A stretch of 64,000 bases of DNA from Bugulina stolonifera (GCA_935421135.1 OW285188.1:889001-953000), one strand, 5' to 3'; numbered from the stretch's first letter, positions 1 to 9,592 are shown. Translations and numbers: made by a program. The notes: generated by a model not told the origin, from the sequence alone.

Positions 1-82
1 CATGTTTGCAAAGTTGAGTATTGCATGCAAAGTCATGTTTTATTGATTTTCATTCAAAATATGCACTCTGAACATTGCAAAA
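1..82 (+). repeat. Partial satellite monomer at left edge
   Basis: The last 82 bases of a monomer cut by the window start. The AGT variant (TTGAGTATTGC) and the TTTTATTGA ending match class X or a class G variant, both of which carry these bases in complete copies elsewhere (for example 19524 and 1451). Confidence 0.95.
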
Positions 83-310
83 GTGAATGAAACACATTGT
101 TACAAACAGCAATTTGGTACCAAACACACTGAAAACTTACTTTTATGTAATATTGAACATCTTCCACTAGTTTATAAACTGATAACTCAAGTGTATTTGT
201 CAAAAATCACAAATCTGACATTATGTTTCATGTTTGCAAAATTGAATATTGCATGCAAAGTCATGTTTTAGTGATTTTCATTCAAATTATGCATTCTAAA
301 CGTTGCAAAA
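83..310 (+). repeat. Satellite monomer class A (GGTACC type)
   Basis: Reference for class A. It has GGTACC at monomer bases 34-39, CTTCCACTAG near 79-88, TATAAACTG, GTGTATTTG, and ends TTTTAG. It carries the palindromes TTTGGTACCAAA (31-42), AGTTTATAAACT (87-98), TTTGCAAA (151-158) and TTGCATGCAA (167-176). Class A has 22 copies, starting at 83, 4370, 6401, 7997, 9137, 19752, 22464, 24516, 27679, 29936, 30825, 33082, 34199, 35318, 36435, 38259, 40060, 41840, 45215, 57186, 61704 and 63735. The copies in A-B-C series have GCAAAATTG where the later ones have GCAAAGTTG. Class L (3044, 13215, 15471) is the same but ends TTTTATTGA. Confidence 0.92.
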
Positions 311-538
311 GTTAATGAAACACATTGTTACAAACAGCAATTTGGCACAAAACACACTGAAAACTTACTTTTATGCAATATTGAGCATCTTCTACTACTT
401 TACAAACTGATAACTCAAGTGAATTTGTCAAAAATCACAAATCTGACTTTATGTTTCATGTTTGCAAAGTTGAATATTGCATGCAAAGTCATGTTTTATT
501 GATTTTCATTCAAAATATGCGCTCTGAACATTGCAAAA
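311..538 (+). repeat. Satellite monomer class B
   Basis: Begins GTTAATG, has GGCACA, ATTGAGCAT, CTACTACTTTAC, GTGAATTTG and GACTTTATG. Copies start at 311, 4598, 6629, 8225, 19980 and 22692; 62160 is a B-like copy with CTACTAGTTTAC and CTAATAACT. B almost always follows A. The AACGTTGC just upstream, at the end of the A monomer, has a CpG where most monomers have AACATTGC. Confidence 0.9.
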
Positions 539-766
539 GTGAATGAAACACATTGTTACAAACAGCAATTTGGTACCAAACACACTGAAAACTTACTTTT
601 ATGTAATATTGAACATCTTCTACTAGTTTATAAACTGATCACTCAAGTGTATTTGTCAAAAATCACAAATCGGACATAATGTTTCATGGTTGCAAAGTTG
701 AATATTGCATGCAAAGTCATGTTTTATTGAATTTCATTCAAATTATGCATTCTGAACGTTGCAAAA
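539..766 (+). repeat. Satellite monomer class C
   Basis: GGTACC type. Marked by CTGATCACTC, AATCGGACATAATG and, in most copies, CATGGTTGC. Copies start at 539, 4826, 6857, 20208, 22920 and 62388. The 4826, 6857, 20208 and 22920 copies share the private change CAGCATTTTGG, which 539 and 62388 lack, so those four are more closely related to each other. It is skipped in the series at 7997, where B is followed directly by D. Confidence 0.9.
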
Positions 767-994
767 GTGAATGAAACACATTGTCACAAACAGCAATTTG
801 GCACAAAACACACTGAAAATTTACTTTTATGCAATATTGAACATCTTCTACTAGTTTACAGACTAACAACTCAAGTGAATGTGTCAAAAATCACAAATCT
901 TACATTATGTTTCATGTTTGCAAAGTTGAATATTGCATGCAAAGTCTTGTTTTAGTGATTTTCATTGAAATTATGCATTCTGAACATTGCAAAA
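767..994 (+). repeat. Satellite monomer class D
   Basis: GGCACA type. Marked by CATTGTCACAAAC, TTTACAGACTAACAAC, AATCTTACATTATG and AAAGTCTTGTTTTAG. Copies start at 767, 5054, 7085, 8453, 20436, 23148 and 62616. It is always followed by class E. Confidence 0.92.
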
Positions 995-1222
995 GTGAAT
1001 GAAACACATTATTACAAACAGCAATTTGGCACAAAACACACTGAAAACTTACTTTTATGCAATATTGAACATCTTCTACTAGTTTACAAACTAATAACTC
1101 AAGTGAATGTGTCAAAAATCACAAATCTGACATTATGTTTCATGTTTGCAAAGTTGAATAGTGCATGCAAAGTCATGTTTTATTGATTTTCATTCAAAAT
1201 ATGCACTCTGAACATTGCAAAA
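995..1222 (+). repeat. Satellite monomer class E
   Basis: GGCACA type. Marked by ACACATTATTAC and, in several copies, TTGAATAGTGCATGC. Copies start at 995, 5282, 7313, 20664, 23376 and 62844, with a hybrid copy at 8681. The 23376 copy ends in a GCGTGC variant and a TAG, unlike its relatives, which suggests conversion of its right end by a class U or V monomer. Confidence 0.9.
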
Positions 1223-1450
1223 GTGAATGAAACACATTGTTACAAACAGCAATTTGGTACCAAACACACTGAAAACTTACTTTTATGTAATATTGAACAT
1301 CCTCCACTAGTTTATAAACTGAGAACTCAAGTGTATTTGTCAAAAATCACAAATCTGTCATTATGTTTCATGTTTGCAAAGTTGAATATTGCATGCAAAG
1401 TCATGTTTTATTGATTTCCATTCAAATTATGCATTCTGAACATTGCAAAA
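1223..1450 (+). repeat. Satellite monomer class F
   Basis: GGTACC type. Marked by CATCCTCCACTAG, CTGAGAACTC and AATCTGTCATTATG. Copies start at 1223, 1907, 5510, 7541 and 20892, always next to G. Absent from the right two thirds of the window. Confidence 0.92.
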
Positions 1451-1678
1451 GTGAATGAAACACATTGTTACAAACAGCAATTTGGTACCAAACACGCTGA
1501 AAACTTACTTTTATGTAATATTGAACATCCTCCACTAGTTTATAAACTGATAACTCAAGTGTATTTGTCAAAAATCACAAATCTGACATTATGTTTCATG
1601 TTTGCAAAGTTGAGTATTGCATGCAAAGTCATGTTTTATTGATTTTCATTCAAAATATGCACTCTGAACATTGCAAAA
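1451..1678 (+). repeat. Satellite monomer class G (CACGCT variant)
   Basis: GGTACC type. Marked by CAAACACGCTG and CATCCTCCACTAG. It is the most frequent class, with 36 copies starting at 1451, 2135, 3707, 5738, 7769, 10505, 12306, 14562, 17499, 21120, 22236, 25884, 29047, 32193, 37803, 39171, 43642, 43870, 46583, 46811, 47930, 48614, 48842, 50415, 51099, 51327, 52672, 53356, 53584, 54929, 55613, 55841, 58554, 59694, 59922 and 60813. From 43642 on it often occurs as a G-G pair, whose first member has GCGTGC and in five copies also AAACAACAATTTGG. Confidence 0.93.
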
Positions 1679-1906
1679 GTGAATGAAACACATTGTTACA
1701 AACAGCAATTTGGTACCAAACACACTGAAAACTTACTTTTATGTAATATTGACCATCTTCTACTAGTTTACAAACTAATAACTCAAGTGAATGTGTCAAA
1801 AATCACAAATCTGACATTATGTTTCATGTTTGCAAAGTTGAATAGTGCATGCAAAGTCATGTTTTATTGATTTTCATTCAAAATATGCACTCTGAACATT
1901 GCAAAA
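1679..1906 (+). repeat. Hybrid monomer, GGTACC-type left half and class E right half
   Basis: The left half has GGTACC and TGTAATATTGACC, the right half has TTTACAAACTAATAAC, GTGAATGTG and the class E mark AATAGTGCATGC. The switch lies between about 1750 and 1770. It sits between two F-G pairs (1223-1678 and 1907-2362), so the 684-bp trimer F-G-(E-like) is repeated. This is what an unequal exchange inside a monomer would leave. Confidence 0.85.
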
Positions 1907-2362
1907 GTGAATGAAACACATTGTTACAAACAGCAATTTGGTACCAAACACACTGAAAACTTACTTTTATGTAATATTGAACATCCTCCACTAGTTTATA
2001 AACTGAGAACTCAAGTGTATTTGTCAAAAATCACAAATCTGTCATTATGTTTCATGTTTGCAAAGTTGAATATTGCATGCAAAGTCATGTTTTATTGATT
2101 TCCATTCAAATTATGCATTCTGAACATTGCAAAAGTGAATGAAACACATTGTTACAAACAGCAATTTGGTACCAAACACGCTGAAAACTTACTTTTATGT
2201 AATATTGAACATCCTCCACTAGTTTATAAACTGATAACTCAAGTGTATTTGTCAAAAATCACAAATCTGACATTATGTTTCATGTTTGCAAAGTTGAATA
2301 TTGCATGCAAAGTCATGTTTTATTGATTTTTATTCAAAATATGCACTCTGAACATTGCAAAA

Positions 2363-2590
2363 GTGAATGAAACACATTGTTACAAACAGCAATTTGGCAC
2401 AAAACACACTGAAAATTTACTTTTATGCAATATTGAACATCTTCTACTAGTTTACAAACTAATAACTCAAGTGAATGTGTCAAAAATCACAAATCTGACA
2501 TTATGTTTCATGTTTGCAAAGTTGAATATTGCATGCAAAGTCATGTTTTAGTGATTTTCATTCAAATTATGCATTCTGAACATTGCAAAA
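2363..2590 (+). repeat. Satellite monomer class I (GGCACA type)
   Basis: Reference for the GGCACA haplotype: GGCACAAAACACACTG, GAAAATTTAC, TGCAATATTG, TTTACAAACTAATAAC and GTGAATGTG. Compared with class A it lacks TTTGGTACCAAA and has AGTTTACAAACT in place of the perfect AGTTTATAAACT. Copies start at 2363, 3935, 5966, 12534, 14790, 17727, 21348, 44098, 47039, 49070, 51555, 53812, 56069, 60150, 61041 and 63072. Confidence 0.92.
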
Positions 2591-2818
2591 GTTAATGAAA
2601 CACATTGTTACAAACAGCAATTTGGTACCAAACACACTGAAAACTTACTTTTATGTAATATTGAACATCTTCTACTAAATTGCAAACTGATAATTCAAGT
2701 GAATTTGTCAAAAATCACAAATCTGATGTTATGTTCCATGTTTGCAAAGTTGTACATGGCATGCAAAGTCATGTTTTATTGATTTTCATTCAAATTATGC
2801 ATTCTGAACATTGCAAAA
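2591..2818 (+). repeat. Satellite monomer class J
   Basis: Begins GTTAATG, GGTACC type, with CTACTAAATTGCAAAC, GATAATTCAAG, and CTGATGTTATGTTCC. This is the most diverged right half in the window. Copies start at 2591, 12762, 15018 and 16590; partly J-like copies at 16362, 18861 and 23604 switch to other classes in their right part and share CAGAAATTTGG and GAAAGCTTAC with 16590. Confidence 0.88.
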
Positions 2819-3043
2819 GTGAATGGGACACATTGTTACAAACAGCAATTTGGCACAAAGCACACTGAAAACTTACTTTTATGCAATATTGAACATCTAC
2901 TAGTTTCCAAACTAACAACTCAAGTGAATGTGTCAAAAATCACAAATCTGGCATTATGTTTCATGTTTGCAAAGTTGAATATTGCATGCAAAGTCATGTT
3001 TTATTGATTTTTATTCAAAATATGCACTCTGAACATTGCAAAT
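2819..3043 (+). repeat. Satellite monomer class K, 225 bp (3-bp deletion)
   Basis: GGCACA type with AATGGGACAC or AATGGAACAC, ACAAAGCACAC and TTTCCAAACTAAC. CATCTTCTACTAG is shortened to CATCTACTAG, which makes it 225 bp. Copies start at 2819, 12990, 15246, 16818, 17955 and 18408. The same 3-bp loss occurs on a class N background at 22011. Confidence 0.92.
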
Positions 3044-3271
3044 GTGAATGAAACACATTGTTACAAACAGCAATTTGGTACCAAACACACTGAAAACTTA
3101 CTTTTATGTAATATTGAACATCTTCCACTAGTTTATAAACTGATAACTCAAGTGTATTTGTCAAAAATCACAAATCTGACATTATGTTTCATGTTTGCAA
3201 AGTTGAATATTGCATGCAAAGTCATGTTTTATTGATTTTCATTCAAATTATGCATTCTGAACATTGCAAAA

Positions 3272-3478
3272 GTTAATGAAACACATTGTTACAAACAGCA
3301 ATTTGATACCAAACACACTGAAAACTTACTTTTATGTAATATTGAACATCTTCCACTAGTCAATTTGTCAAAAATCACAAATCTGACATTATGTTTCATG
3401 TTTGCAAAGTTGAATATTGCATGCAAAGTCATGTTTTAGTGATTTTCATTCAAATTATGCATTCTGAACATTGCAAAA
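3272..3478 (+). repeat. Satellite monomer class M, 207 bp (21-bp deletion)
   Basis: Monomer bases 90-110 are missing, between an AGT at 87-89 and an AGT at 108-110, and the next base reads C in place of G, giving CACTAGTCAATTTG. The loss removes the palindrome AGTTTATAAACT. There are 28 copies: 3272, 4163, 6194, 11187, 13443, 15927, 19317, 21804, 26566, 29501, 30390, 32647, 33764, 34883, 36000, 39625, 40742, 41405, 42522, 44780, 47267, 49752, 52237, 54494, 56751, 60378, 61269 and 63300. Two sub-forms exist, CACTAGTC and CACTGGTC; every copy from 29501 on is CACTGGTC. Confidence 0.95.
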
Positions 3479-3706
3479 GTTAATGAAACACATTGTTACA
3501 AACAGCAATTTGGTACCAAACACACTGAAAACTTACTTTTATGTAATATTGAACATCTTCTACTAGTTTATAAACTGATAACTCAAGTGTATTTGTCAAA
3601 AATCACAAATCTGACATAATGTTTCATGTTTGCAAAGTTGAATATTGCATGCAAAGTCATGTTTTATTGATTTCCATTCAAATTATGCATTCTGAACATT
3701 GCAAAA
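3479..3706 (+). repeat. Satellite monomer class N
   Basis: Begins GTTAATG, GGTACC type, CTTCTACTAGTTTATAAAC, GTGTATTTG and GACATAATG. Copies start at 3479, 9365, 11394, 13650, 22011 (225 bp), 24744, 26773, 27907, 31053, 34427, 36663, 40949, 45443, 57414 and 61932. From 9365 on it is normally followed by class P. Confidence 0.9.
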
Positions 3707-4369
3707 GTGAATGAAACACATTGTTACAAACAGCAATTTGGTACCAAACACGCTGAAAACTTACTTTTATGTAATATTGAACATCCTCCACTAGTTTATA
3801 AACTGATAACTCAAGTGTATTTGTCAAAAATCACAAATCTGACATTATGTTTCATGTTTGCAAAGTTGAATATTGCATGCAAAGTCATGTTTTATTGATT
3901 TTTATTCAAAATATGCACTCTGAACATTGCAAAAGTGAATGAAACACATTGTTACAAACAGCAATTTGGCACAAAACACACTGAAAATTTACTTTTATGC
4001 AATATTGAACATCTTCTACTAGTTTACAAACTAATAACTCAAGTGAATGTGTCAAAAATCACAAATCTGACATTATGTTTCATGTTTGCAAAGTTGAATA
4101 TTGCATGCAAAGTCATGTTTTATTGATTTTCATTCAAATTATGCATTCTGAACATTGCAAAAGTTAATGAGACACATTGTTACAAACAGCAATTTGGTAC
4201 CAAACACACTGAAAACTTACTTTTTTGTAATATTGAACATCTTCCACTGGTCAATTTGTCAAAAATCACAAATCTGACATTATGTTTCATGTTTGCAAAG
4301 TTGAGTATTGCATGCAAAGTCATGTTTTATTGATTTTCATTCAAAATATGCACTCTGAACATTGCAAAA
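3707..4369 (+). repeat. Run G-I-M
   Basis: Three monomers (3707, 3935, 4163), 663 bp. The M copy has AATGAGACAC and ACTTTTTTGTAAT, shared with the M copies at 6194 and 19317, and is the CACTGGTC sub-form. Confidence 0.9.
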
Positions 4370-6400
4370 GTGAATGAAACACATTGTTACAAACAGCAAT
4401 TTGGTACCAAACACACTGAAAACTTACTTTTATGTAATATTGAACATCTTCCACTAGTTTATAAACTGATAACTCAAGTGTATTTGTCAAAAATCACAAA
4501 TCTGACATTATGTTTCATGTTTGCAAAATTGAATATTGCATGCAAAGTCATGTTTTAGTGATTTTCATTCAAATTATGCATTCTAAACGTTGCAAAAGTT
4601 AATGAAACACATTGTTACAAACAGCAATTTGGCACAAAACACACTGAAAACTTACTTTTATGCAATATTGAGCATCTTCTACTACTTTACAAACTGATAA
4701 CTCAAGTGAATTTGTCAAAAATCACAAATCTGACTTTATGTTTCATGTTTGCAAAGTTGAATATTGCATGCAAAGTCATGTTTTATTGATTTTCATTCAA
4801 AATATGCGCTCTGAACATTGCAAAAGTGAATGAAACACATTGTTACAAACAGCATTTTGGTACCAAACACACTGAAAACTTACTTTTATGTAATATTGAA
4901 CATCTTCTACTAGTTTATAAACTGATCACTCAAGTGTATTTGTCAAAAATCACAAATCGGACATAATGTTTCATGGTTGCAAAGTTGAATATTGCATGCA
5001 AAGTCATGTTTTATTGAATTTCATTCAAATTATGCATTCTGAACGTTGCAAAAGTGAATGAAACACATTGTCACAAACAGCAATTTGGCACAAAACACAC
5101 TGAAAATTTACTTTTATGCAATATTGAACATCTTCTACTAGTTTACAGACTAACAACTCAAGTGAATGTGTCAAAAATCACAAATCTTACATTATGTTTC
5201 ATGTTTGCAAAGTTGAATATTGCATGCAAAGTCTTGTTTTAGTGATTTTCATTGAAATTATGCATTCTGAACATTGCAAAAGTGAATGAAACACATTATT
5301 ACAAACAGCAATTTGGCACAAAACACACTGAAAACTTACTTTTATGCAATATTGAACATCTTCTACTAGTTTACAAACTAATAACTCAAGTGAATGTGTC
5401 AAAAATCACAAATCTGACATTATGTTTCATGTTTGCAAAGTTGAATAGTGCATGCAAAGTCATGTTTTATTGATTTTCATTCAAAATATGCACTCTGAAC
5501 ACTGCAAAAGTGAATGAAACACATTGTTACAAACAGCAATTTGGTACCAAACACACTGAAAACTTACTTTTATGTAATATTGAACATCCTCCACTAGTTT
5601 ATAAACTGAGAACTCAAGTGTATTTGTCAAAAATCACAAATCTGTCATTATGTTTCATGTTTGCAAAGTTGAATATTGCATGCAAAGTCATGTTTTATTG
5701 ATTTCCATTCAAATTATGCATTCTGAACATTGCAAAAGTGAATGAAACACATTGTTACAAACAGCAATTTGGTACCAAACACGCTGAAAACTTACTTTTA
5801 TGTAATATTGAACATCCTCCACTAGTTTATAAACTGATAACTCAAGTGTATTTGTCAAAAATCACAAATCTGACATTATGTTTCATGTTTGCAAAGTTGA
5901 GTATTGCATGCAAAGTCATGTTTTATTGATTTTCATTCAAAATATGCACTCTGAACATTGCAAAAGTGAATGAAACACATTGTTACAAACAGCAATTTGG
6001 CACAAAACACACTGAAAATTTACTTTTATGCAATATTGAACATCTTCTACTAGTTTACAAACTAATAACTCAAGTGAATGTGTCAAAAATCACAAATCTG
6101 ACATTATGTTTCATGTTTGCAAAGTTGAATATTGCATGCAAAGTCATGTTTTATTGATTTTCATTCAAATTATGCATTCTGAACATTGCAAAAGTTAATG
6201 AGACACATTGTTACAAACAGCAATTTGGTACCAAACACACTGAAAACTTACTTTTTTGTAATATTGAACATCTTCCACTGGTCAATTTGTCAAAAATCAC
6301 AAATCTGACATTATGTTTCATGTTTGCAAAGTTGAGTATTGCATGCAAAGTCATGTTTTATTGATTTTCATTCAAAATATGCACTCTGAACATTGCAAAA
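4370..6400 (+). repeat. Higher-order unit A-B-C-D-E-F-G-I-M, 2,031 bp
   Basis: Nine monomers starting at 4370, 4598, 4826, 5054, 5282, 5510, 5738, 5966 and 6194 (the last 207 bp). The seven-monomer part repeats at an offset of 2,031 bp in 6401-7996, and private changes such as CAGCATTTTGG and GAACACTGCAAAAG occur in both, so the duplication is recent relative to the copy at 83. Confidence 0.93.
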
Positions 6401-7996
6401 GTGAATGAAACACATTGTTACAAACAGCAATTTGGTACCAAACACACTGAAAACTTACTTTTATGTAATATTGAACATCTTCCACTAGTTTATAAACTGA
6501 TAACTCAAGTGTATTTGTCAAAAATCACAAATCTGACATTATGTTTCATGTTTGCAAAATTGAATATTGCATGCAAAGTCATGTTTTAGTGATTTTCATT
6601 CAAATTATGCATTCTAAACGTTGCAAAAGTTAATGAAACACATTGTTACAAACAGCAATTTGGCACAAAACACACTGAAAACTTACTTTTATGCAATATT
6701 GAGCATCTTCTACTACTTTACAAACTGATAACTCAAGTGAATTTGTCAAAAATCACAAATCTGACTTTATGTTTCATGTTTGCAAAGTTGAATATTGCAT
6801 GCAAAGTCATGTTTTATTGATTTTCATTCAAAATATGCGCTCTGAACATTGCAAAAGTGAATGAAACACATTGTTACAAACAGCATTTTGGTACCAAACA
6901 CACTGAAAACTTACTTTTATGTAATATTGAACATCTTCTACTAGTTTATAAACTGATCACTCAAGTGTATTTGTCAAAAATCACAAATCGGACATAATGT
7001 TTCATGGTTGCAAAGTTGAATATTGCATGCAAAGTCATGTTTTATTGAATTTCATTCAAATTATGCATTCTGAACGTTGCAAAAGTGAATGAAACACATT
7101 GTCACAAACAGCAATTTGGCACAAAACACACTGAAAATTTACTTTTATGCAATATTGAACATCTTCTACTAGTTTACAGACTAACAACTCAAGTGAATGT
7201 GTCAAAAATCACAAATCTTACATTATGTTTCATGTTTGCAAAGTTGAATATTGCATGCAAAGTCTTGTTTTAGTGATTTTCATTGAAATTATGCATTCTG
7301 AACATTGCAAAAGTGAATGAAACACATTATTACAAACAGCAATTTGGCACAAAACACACTGAAAACTTACTTTTATGCAATATTGAACATCTTCTACTAG
7401 TTTACAAACTAATAACTCAAGTGAATGTGTCAAAAATCACAAATCTGACATTATGTTTCATGTTTGCAAAGTTGAATAGTGCATGCAAAGTCATGTTTTA
7501 TTGATTTTCATTCAAAATATGCACTCTGAACACTGCAAAAGTGAATGAAACACATTGTTACAAACAGCAATTTGGTACCAAACACACTGAAAACTTACTT
7601 TTATGTAATATTGAACATCCTCCACTAGTTTATAAACTGAGAACTCAAGTGTATTTGTCAAAAATCACAAATCTGTCATTATGTTTCATGTTTGCAAAGT
7701 TGAATATTGCATGCAAAGTCATGTTTTATTGATTTCCATTCAAATTATGCATTCTGAACATTGCAAAAGTGAATGAAACACATTGTTACAAACAGCAATT
7801 TGGTACCAAACACGCTGAAAACTTACTTTTATGTAATATTGAACATCCTCCACTAGTTTATAAACTGATAACTCAAGTGTATTTGTCAAAAATCACAAAT
7901 CTGACATTATGTTTCATGTTTGCAAAGTTGAGTATTGCATGCAAAGTCATGTTTTATTGATTTTCATTCAAAATATGCACTCTGAACATTGCAAAA
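6401..7996 (+). repeat. Series A-B-C-D-E-F-G, copy 3
   Basis: Seven monomers at 6401, 6629, 6857, 7085, 7313, 7541 and 7769. Follows the 4370 copy in tandem, but G is followed directly by another A (7997): the I and M monomers of the 2,031-bp unit are missing. Confidence 0.92.
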
Positions 7997-8680
7997 GTGA
8001 ATGAAACACATTGTTACAAACAGCAATTTGGTACCAAACACACTGAAAACTTACTTTTATGTAATATTGAACATCTTCCACTAGTTTATAAACTGATAAC
8101 TCAAGTGTATTTGTCAAAAATCACAAATCTGACATTATGTTTCATGTTTGCAAAATTGAATATTGCATGCAAAGTCATGTTTTAGTGATTTTCATTCAAA
8201 TTATGCATTCTAAACGTTGCAAAAGTTAATGAAACACATTGTTACAAACAGCAATTTGGCACAAAACACACTGAAAACTTACTTTTATGCAATATTGAGC
8301 ATCTTCTACTACTCTACAAACTGATAACTCAAGTGAATTTGTCAAAAATCACAAATCTGACTTTATGTTTCATGTTTGCAAAGTTGAATATTGCATGCAA
8401 AGTCATGTTTTATTGATTTTCATTCAAAATATGCGCTCTGAACATTGCAAAAGTGAATGAAACACATTGTCACAAACAGCAATTTGGCACAAAACACACT
8501 GAAAATTTACTTTTATGCAATATTGAACATCTTCTACTAGTTTACAGACTAACAACTCAAGTGAATGTGTCAAAAATCACAAATCTTACATTATGTTTCA
8601 TGTTTGCAAAGTTGAATATTGCATGCAAAGTCTTGTTTTAGTGATTTTCATTGAAATTATGCATTCTGAACATTGCAAAA

Positions 8681-8908
8681 GTGAATGAAACACATTATTA
8701 CAAACAGCAATTTGGCACAAAACACACCGAAAACTTACTTTTATGCAATATTGAACATCCTCTACTAGTTTACAAACTAATAACTCAAGTGAATGTGTCA
8801 AAAATCACAAATCTGACATTATGTTTCATGTTTGCAAAGTTGAATATTGCATGCAAAGTCATGTTTTAGTAGTTTTCATTCAGATTATGCATTCTGAACA
8901 TTGCAAAA
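8681..8908 (+). repeat. Hybrid monomer, class E to class T
   Basis: The left part has the class E mark CATTATTAC and GGCACA. From about 8726 it has CACCGAAAAC, CATCCTCTACTAG and the TTTTAGTAG ending with CATTCAGATTATG, as in class T at 24060. The switch lies in the A-rich stretch near 8715-8727. I read it as an exchange point between two array segments. Confidence 0.85.
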
Positions 8909-9136
8909 GTTAATGAAACACATTGTTACAAACAGCAATTTGGTACCAAACACACTGAAAACTTACTTTTATGTAATATTGAACATCTTCTACTAGTTTA
9001 TAAACTGATAACTCGAGTGTATTTGTCAAAAATCACAAATCTGACATTATGTTTCATGTTTGCAAAGTTGAGTATTGCATGCAAAGTCATGTTTTATTGA
9101 TTTTCATTCAAAATATGCACTCTGAACATTGCAAAA
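8909..9136 (+). repeat. Satellite monomer class O
   Basis: Begins GTTAATG, GGTACC type, ends TTGAGTATTGC and TTTTATTGA. Copies start at 8909, 12078, 14334, 24288 and 27457 (222 bp). It follows T and precedes A or G. This copy alone has ACTCGAGTGTATTTG, a CpG otherwise seen only in class P. Confidence 0.88.
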
Positions 9137-9592
9137 GTGAATGAAACACATTGTTACAAACAGCAATTTGGTACCAAACACACTGAAAACTTACTTTTAT
9201 GTAATATTGAACATCTTCCACTAGTTTATAAACTGATAACTCAAGTGTATTTGTCAAAAATCACAAATCTGACATTATGTTTCATGTTTGCAAAGTTGAA
9301 TATTGCATGCAAAGTCATGTTTTAGTGATTTTCATTCAAATTATGCATTCTGAACATTGCAAAAGTTAATGAAACACATTGTTACAAACAGCAATTTGGT
9401 ACCAAACACACTGAAAACTTACTTTTATGTAATATTGAACATCTTCTACTAGTTTATAAACTGATAACTCAAGTGTATTTGTCAAAAATCACAAATCTGA
9501 CATAATGTTTCATGTTTGCAAAGTTGAATATTGCATGCAAAGTCATGTTTTATTGATTTTCATTCAAATTATGCATTCTAAACGTTGCAAAA

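Larger units (their letters stand above)
83..1678 (+). repeat. Seven-monomer series A-B-C-D-E-F-G, copy 1
   Basis: A series of seven different 228-bp monomers (1,596 bp). The same order recurs at 4370, 6401 and 19752, and truncated at 7997, 22464 and 62160. Within the series the neighbours differ from each other more than they differ from their counterparts in the other copies, which is the definition of higher-order repetition. Confidence 0.92.
1679..2590 (+). repeat. Run H-F-G-I
   Basis: Four 228-bp monomers: the hybrid at 1679, then F (1907), G (2135) and I (2363). The F-G pair repeats the pair at 1223-1678 at a 684-bp distance. Confidence 0.88.
2591..3706 (+). repeat. Run J-K-L-M-N
   Basis: Starts 2591 (J), 2819 (K, 225 bp), 3044 (L), 3272 (M, 207 bp) and 3479 (N). 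With the preceding G-I it has the same order as 12306-13877 and 14562-15698. The base before 3044 reads AAATGTG in place of AAAAGTG, a private change that is shared by the copies before 13215 and 15471. Confidence 0.9.
7997..9136 (+). repeat. Shortened run A-B-D-E/T-O
   Basis: Monomers at 7997, 8225, 8453, 8681 and 8909. C is skipped between B and D. The E copy at 8681 is a hybrid that turns into class T, and what follows is O, as after other T monomers. The run joins the A-to-G region to the A-N-P-Q-R region on its right. Confidence 0.88.

Noticed and set aside
151..176. Internal sub-repeat of the monomer built on TGCAAAGT (two copies 19 bp apart, plus TTGCAAAAGT later)
   Set aside because: Only the 8-base core is shared and the flanks do not align, so this does not show that the 228-bp monomer arose from a shorter repeat.
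167..182. TATAAA inside AGTTTATAAACT as a TATA box
   Set aside because: It is part of a palindrome in an AT-rich repeat, with no other promoter element seen; it is missing in GGCACA-type and class M monomers.
241..262. POU octamer-like ATGCAAAG next to the TTGCATGCAA palindrome
   Set aside because: One base off the octamer and present in nearly every monomer; similarity of this length is expected by chance in such sequence.
83..271. Repeated plus-strand open frames of 60-63 codons, one per monomer, as protein genes
   Set aside because: They are the same frame of a tandem repeat. Most need a GTG start, some classes carry an internal TAA, Id shifts the frame by 2 bp, and there is no promoter, signal or domain. 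The ATG-start frames at 10737, 26116, 29279 and similar exist only because of that 2-bp loss.
83..310. CENP-B box in the monomer
   Set aside because: The box needs TTCG and CGGG elements. Monomers have almost no CpG, and no class has these in the right spacing.
912..1115. Minus-strand 67-codon frame in D/E monomer pairs (also 5199, 7230, 8598, 20581, 23293, 62761)
   Set aside because: It spans the D-E junction and is open only where the class-specific changes of D and E remove stops. It is a by-product of the repeat.
2680..2868. 62-codon frame across class J and K monomers (also 12851, 15107, 16679, 18950)
   Set aside because: It needs a TTG start, lies in a different frame from the other open frames and depends on class J substitutions; no sign of a real gene.
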